A stretch of DNA of 39,225 bases from positions 1-39,225 of the forward strand of contig NZ_LAHL01000067.1 of NCBI RefSeq assembly GCF_000966195.1, written 5' to 3'. The stretch is from Domibacillus robiginosus (lineage in GTDB: Bacteria > Bacillota > Bacilli > Bacillales > Domibacillaceae). Each line of letters opens with the position of its first letter. Position 1 is the first letter of the stretch. Both the position numbers and the translations under genes were made by a program. This document shows positions 25,054-34,222 of this stretch, one piece after another. The notes beneath the pieces are model-generated. The model did no database searches. It saw only the letters and a list, made by a program, of their open reading frames with translations, and was not told the DNA's origin.

Positions 25054-26781
25054 TTATGAATGAACAACATATTGCTCTATTAATTCATTAAGCTCACGAC
25101 TCAGCTCAGTCATTGCTTCTGCTGAATCGGCCAGCTGGACAATCGCTTGTACTTGCTCATCAATCGAGGCAGTGATTTCCTCGACCGAAGCAGCTGTTTG
25201 CTCTGAAACATCAGATGCCTTTTGTACAGCAGTAGAAATGTCACCGCTTTGAATCACTACTTTTTGCAGTTCGCTGCTTAACAATTGAACCCCCCGTGCT
25301 GTTTGAGAGATCATCTCGGAAATATGGCTAAAGCCTTCTTCTGTTCCTTTCACGGCTCCATCAAGCTTCTGAGACCGGTCAATAGTTTCGGAAACCGCCA
25401 AAACGGTTTTTTCAGTTTCCGCTTCAATACCTGAAATCATCGACTGAATTTGCTTGGTCGATTGATTGGACTGCTCCGCGAGCTTTCTTACTTCACTGGC
25501 CACCACGGCAAAGCCTCTTCCATGCTCTCCTGCCCTCGCTGCTTCAATACTTGCATTGAGCGCCAGCAAGTTGGTTTCAGCCGCAATACTTTCAATCGTA
25601 TCCGTGATGCGGGATATTTCCATAATTTTTAAATATAACCCAGAAATGCTTTGGCTTACTTCATTGGAAGATGCGAGTGATTCCTCGTTGGACTGCTTGA
25701 GCTGACGAACCATCTCCTGACCTTCCGACACAGCTTTTTGAGACAGCTTTGTCATCTCCTTAATCTGCTCATTTTGATTGTTCATCGATTGAATGGAACC
25801 ATTAAGCTGATTTAAACTGTAGTTTGTTGTATCTAGATCAGCCGCCTGTTTTACTGTTCCTGAAGCGATATCTGCAATGGCTCTCCCAACTTCTTCGCTC
25901 CCTGCCGCAGTTTCTTCCGAAATAGCCGATACGGAACTGGAAGAGTCCACCACTTTGCTGCTTGTTTCCTGCAGACGTTCGATTAAATGACGCAGCTGTT
26001 TATTCATTTCATTAAATGAGGTGCCAAGACGTCCAATTTCATCCTTTGATTGTGGCAGCTCTTGACGATTCAGCTGCTTATTTGAAATATCTGTAAAAGA
26101 CACCGCAATTTGTTTTAAAAGCTGGATTTTTTTGCGGGAAGCTGTATAAAACAGCAGTACACTGGCGACTGTCATGCCCAGCCCCGCTGCAATCATATAC
26201 CATTTTAATTTTTCCAGCTCCTGATAAAACTGATCATCCAGTACAATCATGCCAACTGTCCATTCCCACGGTTCAAAATATGTCATATAAGAAGTTTTCG
26301 TTACAGATGTGCCATCATCAAGCGTATCTGGAAAATAAACATAGCGGCTTTCGGCTTCAGGCTGTTTAGAAGCCTTCACCATGTTTTCTCGATTGGTCGT
26401 ATCGTCCGGTATATCTCCTACTGGATTTTTCGGATGAAGTTGAGATGAAAAATCCTGCCCGTATGCGACAAGGTAGCCATCCTGCTTGTAAAGAAAGCTG
26501 GACTGTGTATGGTCATATACATCTCCCTGTTTCGGTCCGACCAAAAGAACTCTTGCCCGTTCTTTTGCTTGCTCAAGGCTCAACTCTCCTGCTTCAACCT
26601 GCTCATTTAATAAAGTAAGAGTTACCAGTGATGTTTCCACAAGATGTCTCATGTCTGCTTTTCCTGCTTCGGTCAGCTCTTTCTTCGTTAAATAATAACT
26701 AATGCCGCCTACAACAAAGGCTGTCGCAAAAATCATCACTGAAATTAAAAGCATTAATTTAAAGAAAACGCTTTCTTTCAT
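25054..26781 (-). CDS. methyl-accepting chemotaxis protein with extracellular Cache sensor
   Basis: This 575-residue transmembrane chemoreceptor has the classical layout. The first helix is near residues 5-28. An extracellular single-Cache-type sensor (about 30-185) includes [32 protein letters not shown] second helix (about 190-212) is followed by a HAMP linker ending [21 protein letters not shown], and then the long coiled-coil signalling domain. Its hairpin tip, [42 protein letters not shown], binds CheA and CheW. There is no C-terminal CheR-tether pentapeptide. The ATG at 26781 is chosen over the GTG at 26793 because AAAAGGGG overlaps that GTG. The ligand is unknown. An octad array lies directly after the stop codon. 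Confidence 0.92.
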   Translation of the reverse strand: MKESVFFKLMLLISVMIFATAFVVGGISYYLTKKELTEAGKADMRHLVETSLVTLTLLNEQVEAGELSLEQAKERARVLLVGPKQGDVYDHTQSSFLYKQDGYLVAYGQDFSSQLHPKNPVGDIPDDTTNRENMVKASKQPEAESRYVYFPDTLDDGTSVTKTSYMTYFEPWEWTVGMIVLDDQFYQELEKLKWYMIAAGLGMTVASVLLFYTASRKKIQLLKQIAVSFTDISNKQLNRQELPQSKDEIGRLGTSFNEMNKQLRHLIERLQETSSKVVDSSSSVSAISEETAAGSEEVGRAIADIASGTVKQAADLDTTNYSLNQLNGSIQSMNNQNEQIKEMTKLSQKAVSEGQEMVRQLKQSNEESLASSNEVSQSISGLYLKIMEISRITDTIESIAAETNLLALNASIEAARAGEHGRGFAVVASEVRKLAEQSNQSTKQIQSMISGIEAETEKTVLAVSETIDRSQKLDGAVKGTEEGFSHISEMISQTARGVQLLSSELQKVVIQSGDISTAVQKASDVSEQTAASVEEITASIDEQVQAIVQLADSAEAMTELSRELNELIEQYVVHS

Positions 26782-26954
26782 CGAGTCATCCACCCCTTTT
26801 ATAATGGTTCTTTTTATCTATTTTATAAGAAAATGCGCGAGAATAATAGCGTTTTCACAATTTTTATTATTTATTCTTTCCTTTTCTTAAAAATATTGCT
26901 TTTTATGAAGTGCAAACAAGCAATAGAAAATATGTCTTTTTTTCGTGCTGAATA

Positions 26955-26988
26955 AAAAAACTACACCGCTCGGAGCGATGTAGTTTTT
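26955..26988 (-). terminator. terminator after modB
   Basis: Leftward, AAAAACTACATCGCTC pairs with GAGCGGTGTAGTTTTT around a short loop and ends in T residues, about 45 nt after the modB stop. Confidence 0.88.
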
Positions 26989-27031
26989 CCATTATGATCT
27001 AGTAAAAGTAAGTGATTGTTTATTGGCTCGT

Positions 27032-27688
27032 TCATCTTTTAGTTACATGTACGCTAAGCAGCATCACAAATGAAATACCAATCATACTGGCTACCCATAA
27101 CCAGGCCAGCTGCATATTACCCGAGTCAATGGCCGTGTAAATGGCTGTTGGTGTCGTTTGTGTTTTCCCCGGGATATTCCCTGCAAACATAAGAGTGGCG
27201 CCAAACTCTCCCAGTGCCCGGGCAAAGCTTAAAATACCGCCCGATACAATCGCCTTAAATGCCAGCGGAATAGAAACGAGCAAAAACAGTTGAAGCTCGC
27301 CCGCACCATCCACTCGTGCTGCCTGCTCAATCTCTCTATCAACCGATTCAAACCCTGTTTTAGAAGATTGGTACATAAGCGGAAAAGCAACTACCGTCGA
27401 CGCAATCACAGCCGCCCACCATGTAAACATCACCGGCTGAGCAAAAATCCATTCAATTAACTGTCCCGCAGGGCTGTTTCTTCCAAAAAGAACAATTAAT
27501 AAAAAACCTACGACTGTAGGAGGCAGGACTAAAGGCAGCAGCAAAATGGTTTCTACAATCGCTTTTCCTTTGAATGTTTTATGAGCCATTAATCTGCCTA
27601 ATATAAGTCCTAAAAACAATACCATAACACTAGAAACACATGCTATTTCAATGGAAAGCTTTACTGGAGACCAAAAATCAGCTGCCAT
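27032..27688 (-). CDS. modB: molybdate ABC transporter permease ModB
   Basis: ModB (218 residues) has five or six transmembrane helices and the binding-protein-dependent permease fold. Molybdate-type hallmarks are LLLPLVLPPTVVGFLLIVLFGRNSPAG, the coupling loop EQAARVDGAGELQLFLLVSIPLAFKAIVSGGILSFARALGEFGATLMFAGNIPGKTQT, and the final helix. The gene starts 5 nt after modA. No modC ATPase gene follows, as in B. subtilis yvgL-yvgM, so the energising ATPase must be encoded elsewhere or shared. Confidence 0.95.
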   Translation of the reverse strand: MAADFWSPVKLSIEIACVSSVMVLFLGLILGRLMAHKTFKGKAIVETILLLPLVLPPTVVGFLLIVLFGRNSPAGQLIEWIFAQPVMFTWWAAVIASTVVAFPLMYQSSKTGFESVDREIEQAARVDGAGELQLFLLVSIPLAFKAIVSGGILSFARALGEFGATLMFAGNIPGKTQTTPTAIYTAIDSGNMQLAWLWVASMIGISFVMLLSVHVTKR

Positions 27689-27693
27689 GTCGA

Positions 27694-28485
27694 TTAATGT
27701 ACCCCTTTGAACCCATACTTTGCGAAAATCTGCATAGATGTTTCATTTTGAAGATATTCGTAGAAAAGCTGGGCCTCCTGTAAATGGGTGCTGTTTTTCA
27801 AAACACCTGCTGGATAAATAATCGGTGCATGAGTCGCCTCATCAGCTGTCGCGGCCAGTTTTACTTTTGATGAACTAAGTGCATCAGTTTTATACACTAC
27901 ACCGGCATCCACATTACCTGTTTCAACGTATGTAAGCACCTGGCGAACGTCTTTTGCATAAACCACTTTTTCTTTAACCGATTCCCAAATGTGTAAGCTT
28001 TCTAAAGTTTCTTTCGCGTATTTCCCGGCTGGTACAGACTCGGGCGTGCCAATTGAAATGTTTTGAGCTTGCGGAAGATCCTTGAATGTGCTGATCCTTT
28101 GATTTGAATCCCTAGGAACAATAAGCACAAGTTCGTTTCCTACTAAATCGATTCGGCTTTCGTTTTCGATCAATCCTTCTTTCACCAATTGATCAAATTT
28201 ATCCTCGGCGGCTGAAAAAAAGAGGTCAACCGGTGCTCCCTGGGAAATTTGCTGCTTGAGCGCGCCCGATGCGCCAAAATTGTAATTGATTTTCACGTGG
28301 GGATGCTCTTTTTCAAACATTTCCGTTATATCGGCTAACGCATTCTGCAAACTGGCGGCGGCTGAAACAGTTAATTCAACTTCTTGATCTGTGTGACCTT
28401 GTGGCGACTTGCTCTGTTCATCGGACGAACAGCCGGCCATCAGCATGATTATGACCAAAATTATCATCAAACAAGTTTTTTTCAT
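27694..28485 (-). CDS. modA: molybdate-binding lipoprotein ModA
   Basis: ModA (263 residues) is the high-affinity molybdate/tungstate receptor. The signal peptide ends in lipobox LMAGC (Cys19). The binding domain shows LTVSAAASLQNALADITEMFEKEHPHVKINYNFGASGALKQQISQGAPVDLFFSA, whose Ser residues bind the oxyanion, and VETGNVDAGVVYKTDA. It is the first gene of the modAB operon, divergent from the YvgK-like regulator, with an A/T-rich palindromic operator region between them. Confidence 0.95.
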   Translation of the reverse strand: MKKTCLMIILVIIMLMAGCSSDEQSKSPQGHTDQEVELTVSAAASLQNALADITEMFEKEHPHVKINYNFGASGALKQQISQGAPVDLFFSAAEDKFDQLVKEGLIENESRIDLVGNELVLIVPRDSNQRISTFKDLPQAQNISIGTPESVPAGKYAKETLESLHIWESVKEKVVYAKDVRQVLTYVETGNVDAGVVYKTDALSSSKVKLAATADEATHAPIIYPAGVLKNSTHLQEAQLFYEYLQNETSMQIFAKYGFKGVH

Positions 28486-28499
28486 GCTGCGCTCCTTTG

Positions 28500-28545
28500 T
28501 TAATTATAATTAGTTATAACCAATTATAATTAATTATAATAAAAA
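28500..28545. promoter_or_regulatory. palindromic A/T operator region between modA and the YvgK-like regulator
   Basis: Several overlapping near-palindromes lie here: AATTATAATTA occurs at both sides of GTTATAAC (28514-28521), and further TTAATTATAA units follow. Their position between the divergent genes suggests binding sites for the regulator, controlling modAB and possibly itself in response to molybdate. Confidence 0.55.
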
Positions 28546-28628
28546 AAGAAATGCTAAATGCTACATTTTTACAGTCCGTTTCCTTTTACGTGAATAGTAA
28601 GATAAAATGAAAATGGAGGGATGCCTGT

Positions 28629-29552
28629 ATGACAAAAGAGCTTTCCTATACAATTGAAGAAGTTGCACAGCTCTTAAAAGTTTCAAAGTTAACAATATAT
28701 GACCTGGTTAAAAAAGGAGAGCTTCCTGTATTCCGGGTTGGACGGCAAATGCGAATGGATGCAAAGGACCTGGACCAGTATATATATAAGCGTAAAAATA
28801 TAAATATGCCGGAGCCTGCTGAATCTAAACATGCAAGATCAAAAGAATCTCTTCATATAGTGATCAGCGGTCAAGATATTGTTTTAGATATACTCGGAAA
28901 ATATATCGAAAAACATTCCCATTACAAGCCTCTTCGCTCCTATACAGGAAGTTTAAACAGCCTCATCTCTATGTATAACGGAGAAGGCGATATTGTTAGT
29001 TTGCATATGTTTGATGGAGATACTGGGGAATACAACATCCCTTATTTAAAAAAGATTTTAACGGGACATTCCTATATTGTAATAAACCTTCTTTCCAGAA
29101 AAGCCGGGCTTTACGTTCCCAAGGGAAATCCTCTGCAAATTCATTCATGGACAGACTTAACAAAAAAGGGTGTTACGATCATCAACAGAGAAAAAGGGTC
29201 AGGTGCACGGATTCTACTAGATGAACAGCTCCGAATTCATCAGATTTCTCCAAAGAACGTAGCCGGCTATGAAAACGAAGAAACAAGCCACTTAAGCGTG
29301 GCGTCAGCGGTTTCTGCGGGACATGCAGATGTCGGAGTTGGAATTGAAAAAGCCGCACAGCTGGTTCAAGTCGACTTTGTACCATTGATCAACGAGCGCT
29401 ATGATCTGGTCATGCTGAAGAAGCCTGAAAATGAAAAGTTAATCAGCACAGTTCAATCTGTCCTTTCTTCCCCGTCCTTTCAATCAGAAATAAAATCTCT
29501 TGGTGGCTATGACTACACTCAAACTGGCACTGTCTTATATGAAACATTTTAA
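28629..29552 (+). CDS. YvgK-like regulator: excisionase-type HTH plus periplasmic-binding-like domain
   Basis: This 307-residue protein joins an N-terminal MerR/excisionase-type helix-turn-helix (residues 5-57, YTIEEVAQLLKVSKLTIYDLVKKGELPVFRVGRQMRM) to a PBP-like domain (about 75-295, ending before GGYDYTQTG) related to ModA. It matches the layout of B. subtilis YvgK, which lies next to the molybdate genes yvgL-yvgM. It probably senses molybdate in the cytoplasm and regulates the divergent modAB operon. GGAGGG precedes the ATG at the usual distance. Direction of regulation (repressor or activator) is not known. Confidence 0.88.
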   Translation: MTKELSYTIEEVAQLLKVSKLTIYDLVKKGELPVFRVGRQMRMDAKDLDQYIYKRKNINMPEPAESKHARSKESLHIVISGQDIVLDILGKYIEKHSHYKPLRSYTGSLNSLISMYNGEGDIVSLHMFDGDTGEYNIPYLKKILTGHSYIVINLLSRKAGLYVPKGNPLQIHSWTDLTKKGVTIINREKGSGARILLDEQLRIHQISPKNVAGYENEETSHLSVASAVSAGHADVGVGIEKAAQLVQVDFVPLINERYDLVMLKKPENEKLISTVQSVLSSPSFQSEIKSLGGYDYTQTGTVLYETF

Positions 29553-29553
29553 A

Positions 29554-29585
29554 AGCCTGCTGATAAACAGTGGGTTTTTTTACCA
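29554..29585 (+). terminator. terminator after the YvgK-like gene
   Basis: CCTGCTG pairs with CAGTGGG (two G-T pairs) around a 4-nt loop and is followed by seven or more T residues, right after the stop codon. Confidence 0.75.
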
Positions 29586-29710
29586 AATCTTTTATCTTAC
29601 ATTATATAACTTCTTCTATTATCTCTACTTCTGGTTTATCAATATTGAATATAAGCTTTATCTACGATTGATCAAAAAGTAAACAATTTACTTATATGTA
29701 AAATAAATTA

Positions 29711-29739
29711 AAATAATCCAATCATTACATGGATTATTT
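29711..29739. other. hairpin upstream of the NlpC/P60 gene
   Basis: AAATAATCCA and TGGATTATTT form a perfect 10-bp inverted repeat with a 9-nt loop, about 110 nt before the hydrolase start. It could be a second terminator for read-through or an operator. The region 29586-29848 holds no gene. Confidence 0.4.
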
Positions 29740-29848
29740 CAGTGCTGCAATGTTTTGTAATCAAACTGTTATCCCCTGAAAATATCCTTGTGACATAGAC
29801 ATGCTACACTCAAGAAAGTTATCAAAGGTGTTCAGGAGGAAAATAAAC

Positions 29849-30535
29849 TTGAAAAAATGGATAGCGGCATTGACAGTCACGGGCATTTTATTTAGTGGAC
29901 CACTGACAAGCGAAGCGGCATTAGGGGACCGGACATTAAAAGCAAACATGAAGCATCAGGATGTAGTTGAATTACAGAGTGTATTACAGAAAAAAGGCTT
30001 CTTTAATTCAAGCCATCGAAACGTTTATTTCGGAAAAAGCACAAAAAAAGCTGTCATGAATTTTCAAAAGAAACATGGCCTGCGGGCTGATGGTATTGTA
30101 GGAGCTAATACATACAAAGCATTGGGTGTAACCAAAAAAACCACTTCACAGGTGAAAGCTGCTTCCTACAGCAGTTCTTCAAAACTGGTAAGTGAAGCGA
30201 AAAAACATCTAGGCACGCCATACAAATGGGGCGGAACGACTCCAAGCGGGTTTGACTGCAGCGGCTTTATCCAGTACGCGTTTAAGAAAGGCGCAAATGT
30301 TAGTATTCCAAGAACGGTAGCGGATATTTACAAAACAGGTACAAAGGTCTCTTCACTGAAAACAGGTGATATTGTATTCTTTGAGACTTATAAAAAAGGC
30401 GCTTCTCATGCGGGTATTTACATTGGAGGCAATCAATTTATCAATGCTTCTTCTTCAAAAGGAGTAAGCATCGCGTCTATGGATAATTCTTACTGGTCTA
30501 AGCGCTATATTGGAGCAAAACGTATTCTTAAATAA
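29849..30535 (+). CDS. secreted NlpC/P60 peptidoglycan endopeptidase with PG-binding domain
   Basis: This 228-residue exported cell-wall hydrolase has a Sec signal peptide (MKKWIAALTVTGILFSGPLTSEA). A peptidoglycan-binding domain of the PG_binding_1 type follows (about 28-92, DVVELQSVLQKKGFF to GIVGANTYKALG), then a Ser/Thr/Lys-rich linker. The C-terminal NlpC/P60 domain (about 112-228) has the catalytic Cys in GFDCSGFIQYAF and His in ASHAGIYIG. This family cuts D-Glu-type stem-peptide bonds. The start is TTG at 29849, with AGGAGG 9 nt upstream; the ATG at 29801 would place charged residues before the signal peptide and has no ribosome binding site. Single gene. Confidence 0.92.
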   Translation: MKKWIAALTVTGILFSGPLTSEAALGDRTLKANMKHQDVVELQSVLQKKGFFNSSHRNVYFGKSTKKAVMNFQKKHGLRADGIVGANTYKALGVTKKTTSQVKAASYSSSSKLVSEAKKHLGTPYKWGGTTPSGFDCSGFIQYAFKKGANVSIPRTVADIYKTGTKVSSLKTGDIVFFETYKKGASHAGIYIGGNQFINASSSKGVSIASMDNSYWSKRYIGAKRILK

Positions 30536-30614
30536 TAATCACATGACTGTTTGATTAGCCAAATCACTACAGTTCGAAATAAAAATGCAAGGTGACAACA
30601 CCTTCAAATCCATA

Positions 30615-30660
30615 AACTCTATTTCCAGAACGTTTTACGGAAATGGGGTTTTTCTTTTTT
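30615..30660 (+). terminator. terminator after the NlpC/P60 gene
   Basis: AACTCTATTTCC pairs with GGAAATGGGGTT (with G-T pairs) around a 12-nt loop and is followed by a T-rich run. Confidence 0.8.
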
Positions 30661-30726
30661 TACTTATATCACCATTTCAGTTCAAGTCTATTAGTGTCCT
30701 GCGCACTTTTTCCCATCGACATGCCC

Positions 30727-30921
30727 CTATAAAATGATTTTCTTCCAAAAGACTCTTTGCTTCTTTTCCAGTTTCATCTTTTTATAAGTTTGTAGTGGAA
30801 TATTGAACCGTTTGCCAAATTGGGAAGCAAAATGAGTATCGTTTTGAACGTCTGCTTCTAATTTAATGAAACCTCTGATGCATTTTGATCTGTATACTGC
30901 TTGATCTATTCTGATTTTCAT
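30727..30921 (-). CDS. doubtful small basic protein, 64 residues
   Basis: This open frame has an ATG at 30921 but no clear ribosome binding site. The product is very basic (C-terminus KKMKLEKKQRVFWKKIIL) and matches no family I know. It lies downstream of, and in the same direction as, the acyltransferase gene, beyond that gene's terminator. It may be a chance frame. Confidence 0.25.
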   Translation of the reverse strand: MKIRIDQAVYRSKCIRGFIKLEADVQNDTHFASQFGKRFNIPLQTYKKMKLEKKQRVFWKKIIL

Positions 30922-30948
30922 ATTCTTATAAATAGATGAAAGTATTAA

Positions 30949-30974
30949 AAAAGCCGCCAGAGCGGCAGCTTTTT
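30949..30974 (-). terminator. terminator of the MBOAT gene
   Basis: Leftward, GCCGC pairs with GCGGC around TCTG and is followed by six T residues; the A-rich left side extends the stem. It overlaps the last bases of the acyltransferase gene. Confidence 0.75.
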
Positions 30975-32415
30975 AAAAATTGAAGTATAAAAATTCCGAT
31001 ACATTTTGCAGCTGGAGAATGCAATAAATAAACAAAGCCGCCAGGTACACGGCAGTCTGCCAATTTGGTTTAAAATGATCTTTCAGCTGAATAGAGTTTT
31101 TAGCAAAAACAGCAATGGCAAATGCGATGATCAACAGAAGAGCTGCTTTTGTGAAATTCTCCATTAACGTAAAATCATAGTATGGAATTTGGAAAGCGTT
31201 GAACACTTTGTTTTGCACATCACTTGGCAGGCTAAATCCGTTTAAGCCGATCATGCTTTTTAAGACCTGCAGAGCCACTTCCACAGATGGTGCCCGGAAA
31301 AACACCCACGCGGCATTTACAAATTGGAAGGTAATAAACCAGGCCAGCAGTTTAGGCAGCTTAAAGCCTGCTCTGCTCCACAATCGGTTGATCACACTTG
31401 CTACTCCGTGCATAATCCCCCAGATAATGAATGTCCATCCTGCCCCGTGCCAGATTCCGCTAATAAAAAAGACCGCTAAAATATTAAGATAGGTTCTAGT
31501 AGCCCCTTTACGATTCCCTCCCAGTGGAATGTAAATATAATTCGTCAAAAATCTGGAAAGCGTCATATGCCATCTTCTCCAGAAATCTTGAATACTTAGC
31601 GCTTTATAAGGTGAATTAAAATTGATTGGAAGCGCAATGTTAAATAACAAGGCAGCTCCAATTGCCATATCAGAATATCCACTAAAATCAAAATAAAGCT
31701 GAAATGTATAGGATAATGCGGTGATCCATGAATCAACAAATGTAAGATTCTCTGGTGTACTGTATCCTGCGTTTGCCCAAATAGCAAACGTATCTGCAAT
31801 GCCTACCTTTTTAAATAAGCCAATCCCAAAAATAAAAAGTCCTGCTGCAATATTGTTATAATTCATTTTCCGGTTTTCTTTATCCTCAAACTGAACCATC
31901 ACATCGTTATGCTGAACAATCGGTCCGGCAATCAGCTGCGGAAAAAAAGTAAGGAACAAGCCGTAATTCAGCGGGTTATACCCTTTCGTTTCTCCCCGAT
32001 AGGAATCAACAAGATAGGGAATCTTTTGAAACGTATAAAAACTGATCGCGAGTGGCAAAACAAGATTTAAAATAACAAAGTCCGTGCCAAAAGCAGCATT
32101 TACATTTTCTACAAAGAAATCACGATATTTAAAGTATCCTAGCAAACTAATGTTAAAAAGAATACCAGCAGTAAGCAGAACCTTTTTGCCCTTTTGATTT
32201 TGCATTTTTCCGAGGTTAGTTCCAATAATGTAGTTAACCGTTAAAGAAAGCAAAAGCAATGGCAAATAAATTGGGTTCCACCAGCCATAAAAAAATAAAG
32301 ATGCTAAAAACAGCCAGGTTTTCGATAATGTAAAATTAATTTTGTTTAAAGCAAAATAAACAATAAATACAATAGGAAGAAACAAAACAATAAATTCAAA
32401 CGAATTAAAAATCAA
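30973..32415 (-). CDS. MBOAT-family membrane O-acyltransferase (AlgI/PatA-like)
   Basis: This 480-residue polytopic membrane protein belongs to the MBOAT family, which transfers acyl groups to extracellular polymers. The AlgI-type pattern is clear: MIFNSFEFIVLFLPIVFIVYF at the start, QDFWRRWHMTLSRFLTNYIYIPLGGNRKG near 276-304 (His283), and the catalytic His323 in ISGIWHGAGWTFIIWGIMHG. The TTG at 32415 is preferred over the GTG at 32424 because GGAG lies 8 nt before it and overlaps the GTG. No SGNH/AlgJ- or DltD-like partner, polymerase or glycan gene is adjacent, so the acceptor polymer (wall peptidoglycan, teichoic acid or exopolysaccharide) is unknown. Confidence 0.9.
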   Translation of the reverse strand: MIFNSFEFIVLFLPIVFIVYFALNKINFTLSKTWLFLASLFFYGWWNPIYLPLLLLSLTVNYIIGTNLGKMQNQKGKKVLLTAGILFNISLLGYFKYRDFFVENVNAAFGTDFVILNLVLPLAISFYTFQKIPYLVDSYRGETKGYNPLNYGLFLTFFPQLIAGPIVQHNDVMVQFEDKENRKMNYNNIAAGLFIFGIGLFKKVGIADTFAIWANAGYSTPENLTFVDSWITALSYTFQLYFDFSGYSDMAIGAALLFNIALPINFNSPYKALSIQDFWRRWHMTLSRFLTNYIYIPLGGNRKGATRTYLNILAVFFISGIWHGAGWTFIIWGIMHGVASVINRLWSRAGFKLPKLLAWFITFQFVNAAWVFFRAPSVEVALQVLKSMIGLNGFSLPSDVQNKVFNAFQIPYYDFTLMENFTKAALLLIIAFAIAVFAKNSIQLKDHFKPNWQTAVYLAALFIYCILQLQNVSEFLYFNF

Positions 32416-32553
32416 GAAGCTCACTCCGTTAATAATGTTCTTACAAATGCCCCTTACACCATACTACCTAAACCACTCTTAAACAACAATAGATTAAGGG
32501 TGAGTAACAAAAATATTTCCCCCCCTTCTTTTCTCTTTTTAAATGATTATATA

Positions 32554-32600
32554 AAAAGCTGCCATTCCGAAGAATATATCCTCGTAATGGCAGCTTTTAA
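32554..32600. terminator. terminator between rhh1 and the MBOAT gene
   Basis: AAAAGCTGCCATT pairs perfectly with AATGGCAGCTTTT around a 20-nt loop, with T-rich tails in both directions. It insulates the acyltransferase gene from the parA1-rhh1 operon. Confidence 0.85.
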
Positions 32601-32648
32601 ATTTTCGTCACCTATCTGTTTTCTTATCCCCTCTTTTTATTCACTTTC

Positions 32649-32720
32649 ATATACAAATATGTTTGTATATTAGTATACGAGTATATTCGTATACATATAT
32701 ACTAATATACTCGTATACAC
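32649..32720. repeat. octad array 2 (9 units of RTATAYNN)
   Basis: Units start at 32649, 32657, 32665, 32673, 32681, 32689, 32697, 32705 and 32713. Eight of nine hexamers match RTATAY, while the two spacer bases vary (AA, TT, TA, GA, TC, AT, TA, TC, AC). The array ends 3 nt from the rhh1 stop codon. Confidence 0.92.
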
Positions 32721-32723
32721 AAA

Positions 32724-33071
32724 TTATTTAAGTACACTTTTGAGAAAATTATTAATTAACTCGGACTTTGCTCCCTTCCCATGTTCCTTTCCAAACTTGT
32801 CTAATTTCCTTGCGACATCTTCATCAATATACGCACTGATCTGCCGCTTAAGCGTTGGCTTTGGTTTTTTTGTAACAGAATAAAGAATATCTCCTACACT
32901 ATTATTTAATGCATCCTGTCGTTTATCTTCTTTTATCGGCTCTCTCCTTTCTACGATCAGCATTTCTTCTTTCTTCCCTTCAGGCCTTTGCTCTTTTTCC
33001 GCCTGTACTCTTGCCCCGCCTGTTGCAGCGACTGCACCGAACCCCGCCAGCCCTTTACCTTGCTTGCTCAT
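32724..33071 (-). CDS. ribbon-helix-helix DNA-binding partition protein (ParB/ParG-like), module 1
   Basis: The 115-residue protein has a flexible, charged N-terminal region (1-70, with GKGLAGFGAVAATGGARVQAE and many Lys/Glu) and a C-terminal ribbon-helix-helix fold (75-115). The fold comprises strand KRQISAYI, helix DEDVARKLDKFGKEHG and helix KSELINNFLKSVLK. Such proteins, encoded after a ParA gene, bind centromere repeats and stimulate the ATPase through the N-terminal tail. I place the start at the ATG at 33071, preceded by AAGGAG, overlapping parA1 by 17 nt. An upstream in-frame extension would run far into parA1. Octad array 2 lies just after it. Confidence 0.82.
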   Translation of the reverse strand: MSKQGKGLAGFGAVAATGGARVQAEKEQRPEGKKEEMLIVERREPIKEDKRQDALNNSVGDILYSVTKKPKPTLKRQISAYIDEDVARKLDKFGKEHGKGAKSELINNFLKSVLK

Positions 33072-33843
33072 TTTCTTTAATCTCCTTCCATAATTCAAAG
33101 TAGCTTTTGGCAATATCCGTAGACTTTTTCGCAAGTGTAGCCGGCACCTTTTCATATGCCACACTGCTAGCAAATCGAATGCTTCTTGGAATATAGGAAT
33201 CAAATAAATGAATCTGACTTTCCGTGCAATATCTTCGAGTTTCCTGCATCACTTCCTGATGTAAAATTGTTTGAAAATTCACCATTGTCCCAACAACTCC
33301 AAGCACACGTAATTCAGGGTTAAACTGCTCCTTAAAATCATCAATGGTTCCCAATACTTTTACTAGTGAACGCATCGAATAACTTTCTGGAGAAAATGGA
33401 ATTAACACAGAATCAGCAAAAGCAAATACGTTCCCCACCATTAAGGAAAGGGATGGCGGCGTATCAATTAATATATATTCATAGTCGTCTCGCAGAGAAC
33501 TGCATGTTTTTTGCATAATGGAAAAAGGTGCTTTATATTTTTTGCTTTTGCCAATCACCTCAAAATCAAAACCAATCAAATCATCATTTGCCGGAAGAAT
33601 GTCCAAGTTTTCGTAAACGTTTTGAACCGCTTTTCCTGGTTCAAGCTGATTGATCAGCACATCATATAAACTAACCTCAAACTCATCCGGATTTTTACCA
33701 AATGACAAAGCCACATTGCTTTGATTATCTGCATCAATAATTAACACCCGTTTACCTTCAGCCGCCAAAACACCGGCTAGGTTTGTTGCTGTCGTTGTCT
33801 TTAGAGACCCGCCTTTATTATTGTTGACAGCAATTACTCTCAT
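33055..33843 (-). CDS. parA: ParA-family partition ATPase, module 1
   Basis: This 262-residue Walker-type ParA ATPase has deviant Walker A NKGGSLKTT (signature Lys10, Lys15), Walker A' VLIIDADNQSN (Asp37, Asp39; the usual Pro-Gln is Asn-Gln) and Walker B YILIDTPPS (Asp127). There is no N-terminal helix-turn-helix, so it is the short type Ib/Soj-like form, which needs a partner to repress its own promoter. The ATG at 33843 follows AAAGGGTG. It is only distantly similar to the second ParA at 38035 and points the opposite way. Role: ATP-dependent segregation of the replicon, together with rhh1. Confidence 0.93.
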   Translation of the reverse strand: MRVIAVNNNKGGSLKTTTATNLAGVLAAEGKRVLIIDADNQSNVALSFGKNPDEFEVSLYDVLINQLEPGKAVQNVYENLDILPANDDLIGFDFEVIGKSKKYKAPFSIMQKTCSSLRDDYEYILIDTPPSLSLMVGNVFAFADSVLIPFSPESYSMRSLVKVLGTIDDFKEQFNPELRVLGVVGTMVNFQTILHQEVMQETRRYCTESQIHLFDSYIPRSIRFASSVAYEKVPATLAKKSTDIAKSYFELWKEIKENEQAR

Positions 33844-34203
33844 TTTTTAATCACCCTTTCTCTCTGTTCAAGCAGTATTCTTTTTAAATAGAAAAACCTA
33901 CTGATATGTATTCTATTAATGACACCTGCTCATTATTCATAGCAACAGATATTTCAAGGTCAATAGATGCTTATTTTTTAAAAGAAAGTCGTGATTTATA
34001 TGGAGAGTTATTTTTAATGCAATAAAGCAACTAGGATCTCTTTTATTACTCGTTTCCAGTTTCATTCGGTTATCTGATCATCTTTCATATTTATCCTTGT
34101 ATTGAAAAAACTGTTTTACCAAGAACACATTTATTTTGGGTATTTAAAATGAAGAGAGTGTTTTTTTCGGTGTAAGTGTAGTAATTATTTTCGTGTGTGT
34201 GTT

Positions 34204-34222
34204 CATGTTAGTACTAATATTA
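34204..34222 (+). repeat. 19-bp direct repeat, copy A
   Basis: The sequence CATGTTAGTACTAATATTA recurs exactly at 34811-34829. It contains the palindromes TTAGTACTAA and TAATATTA and is not part of an octad array, so it could bind a different factor. Confidence 0.7.
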
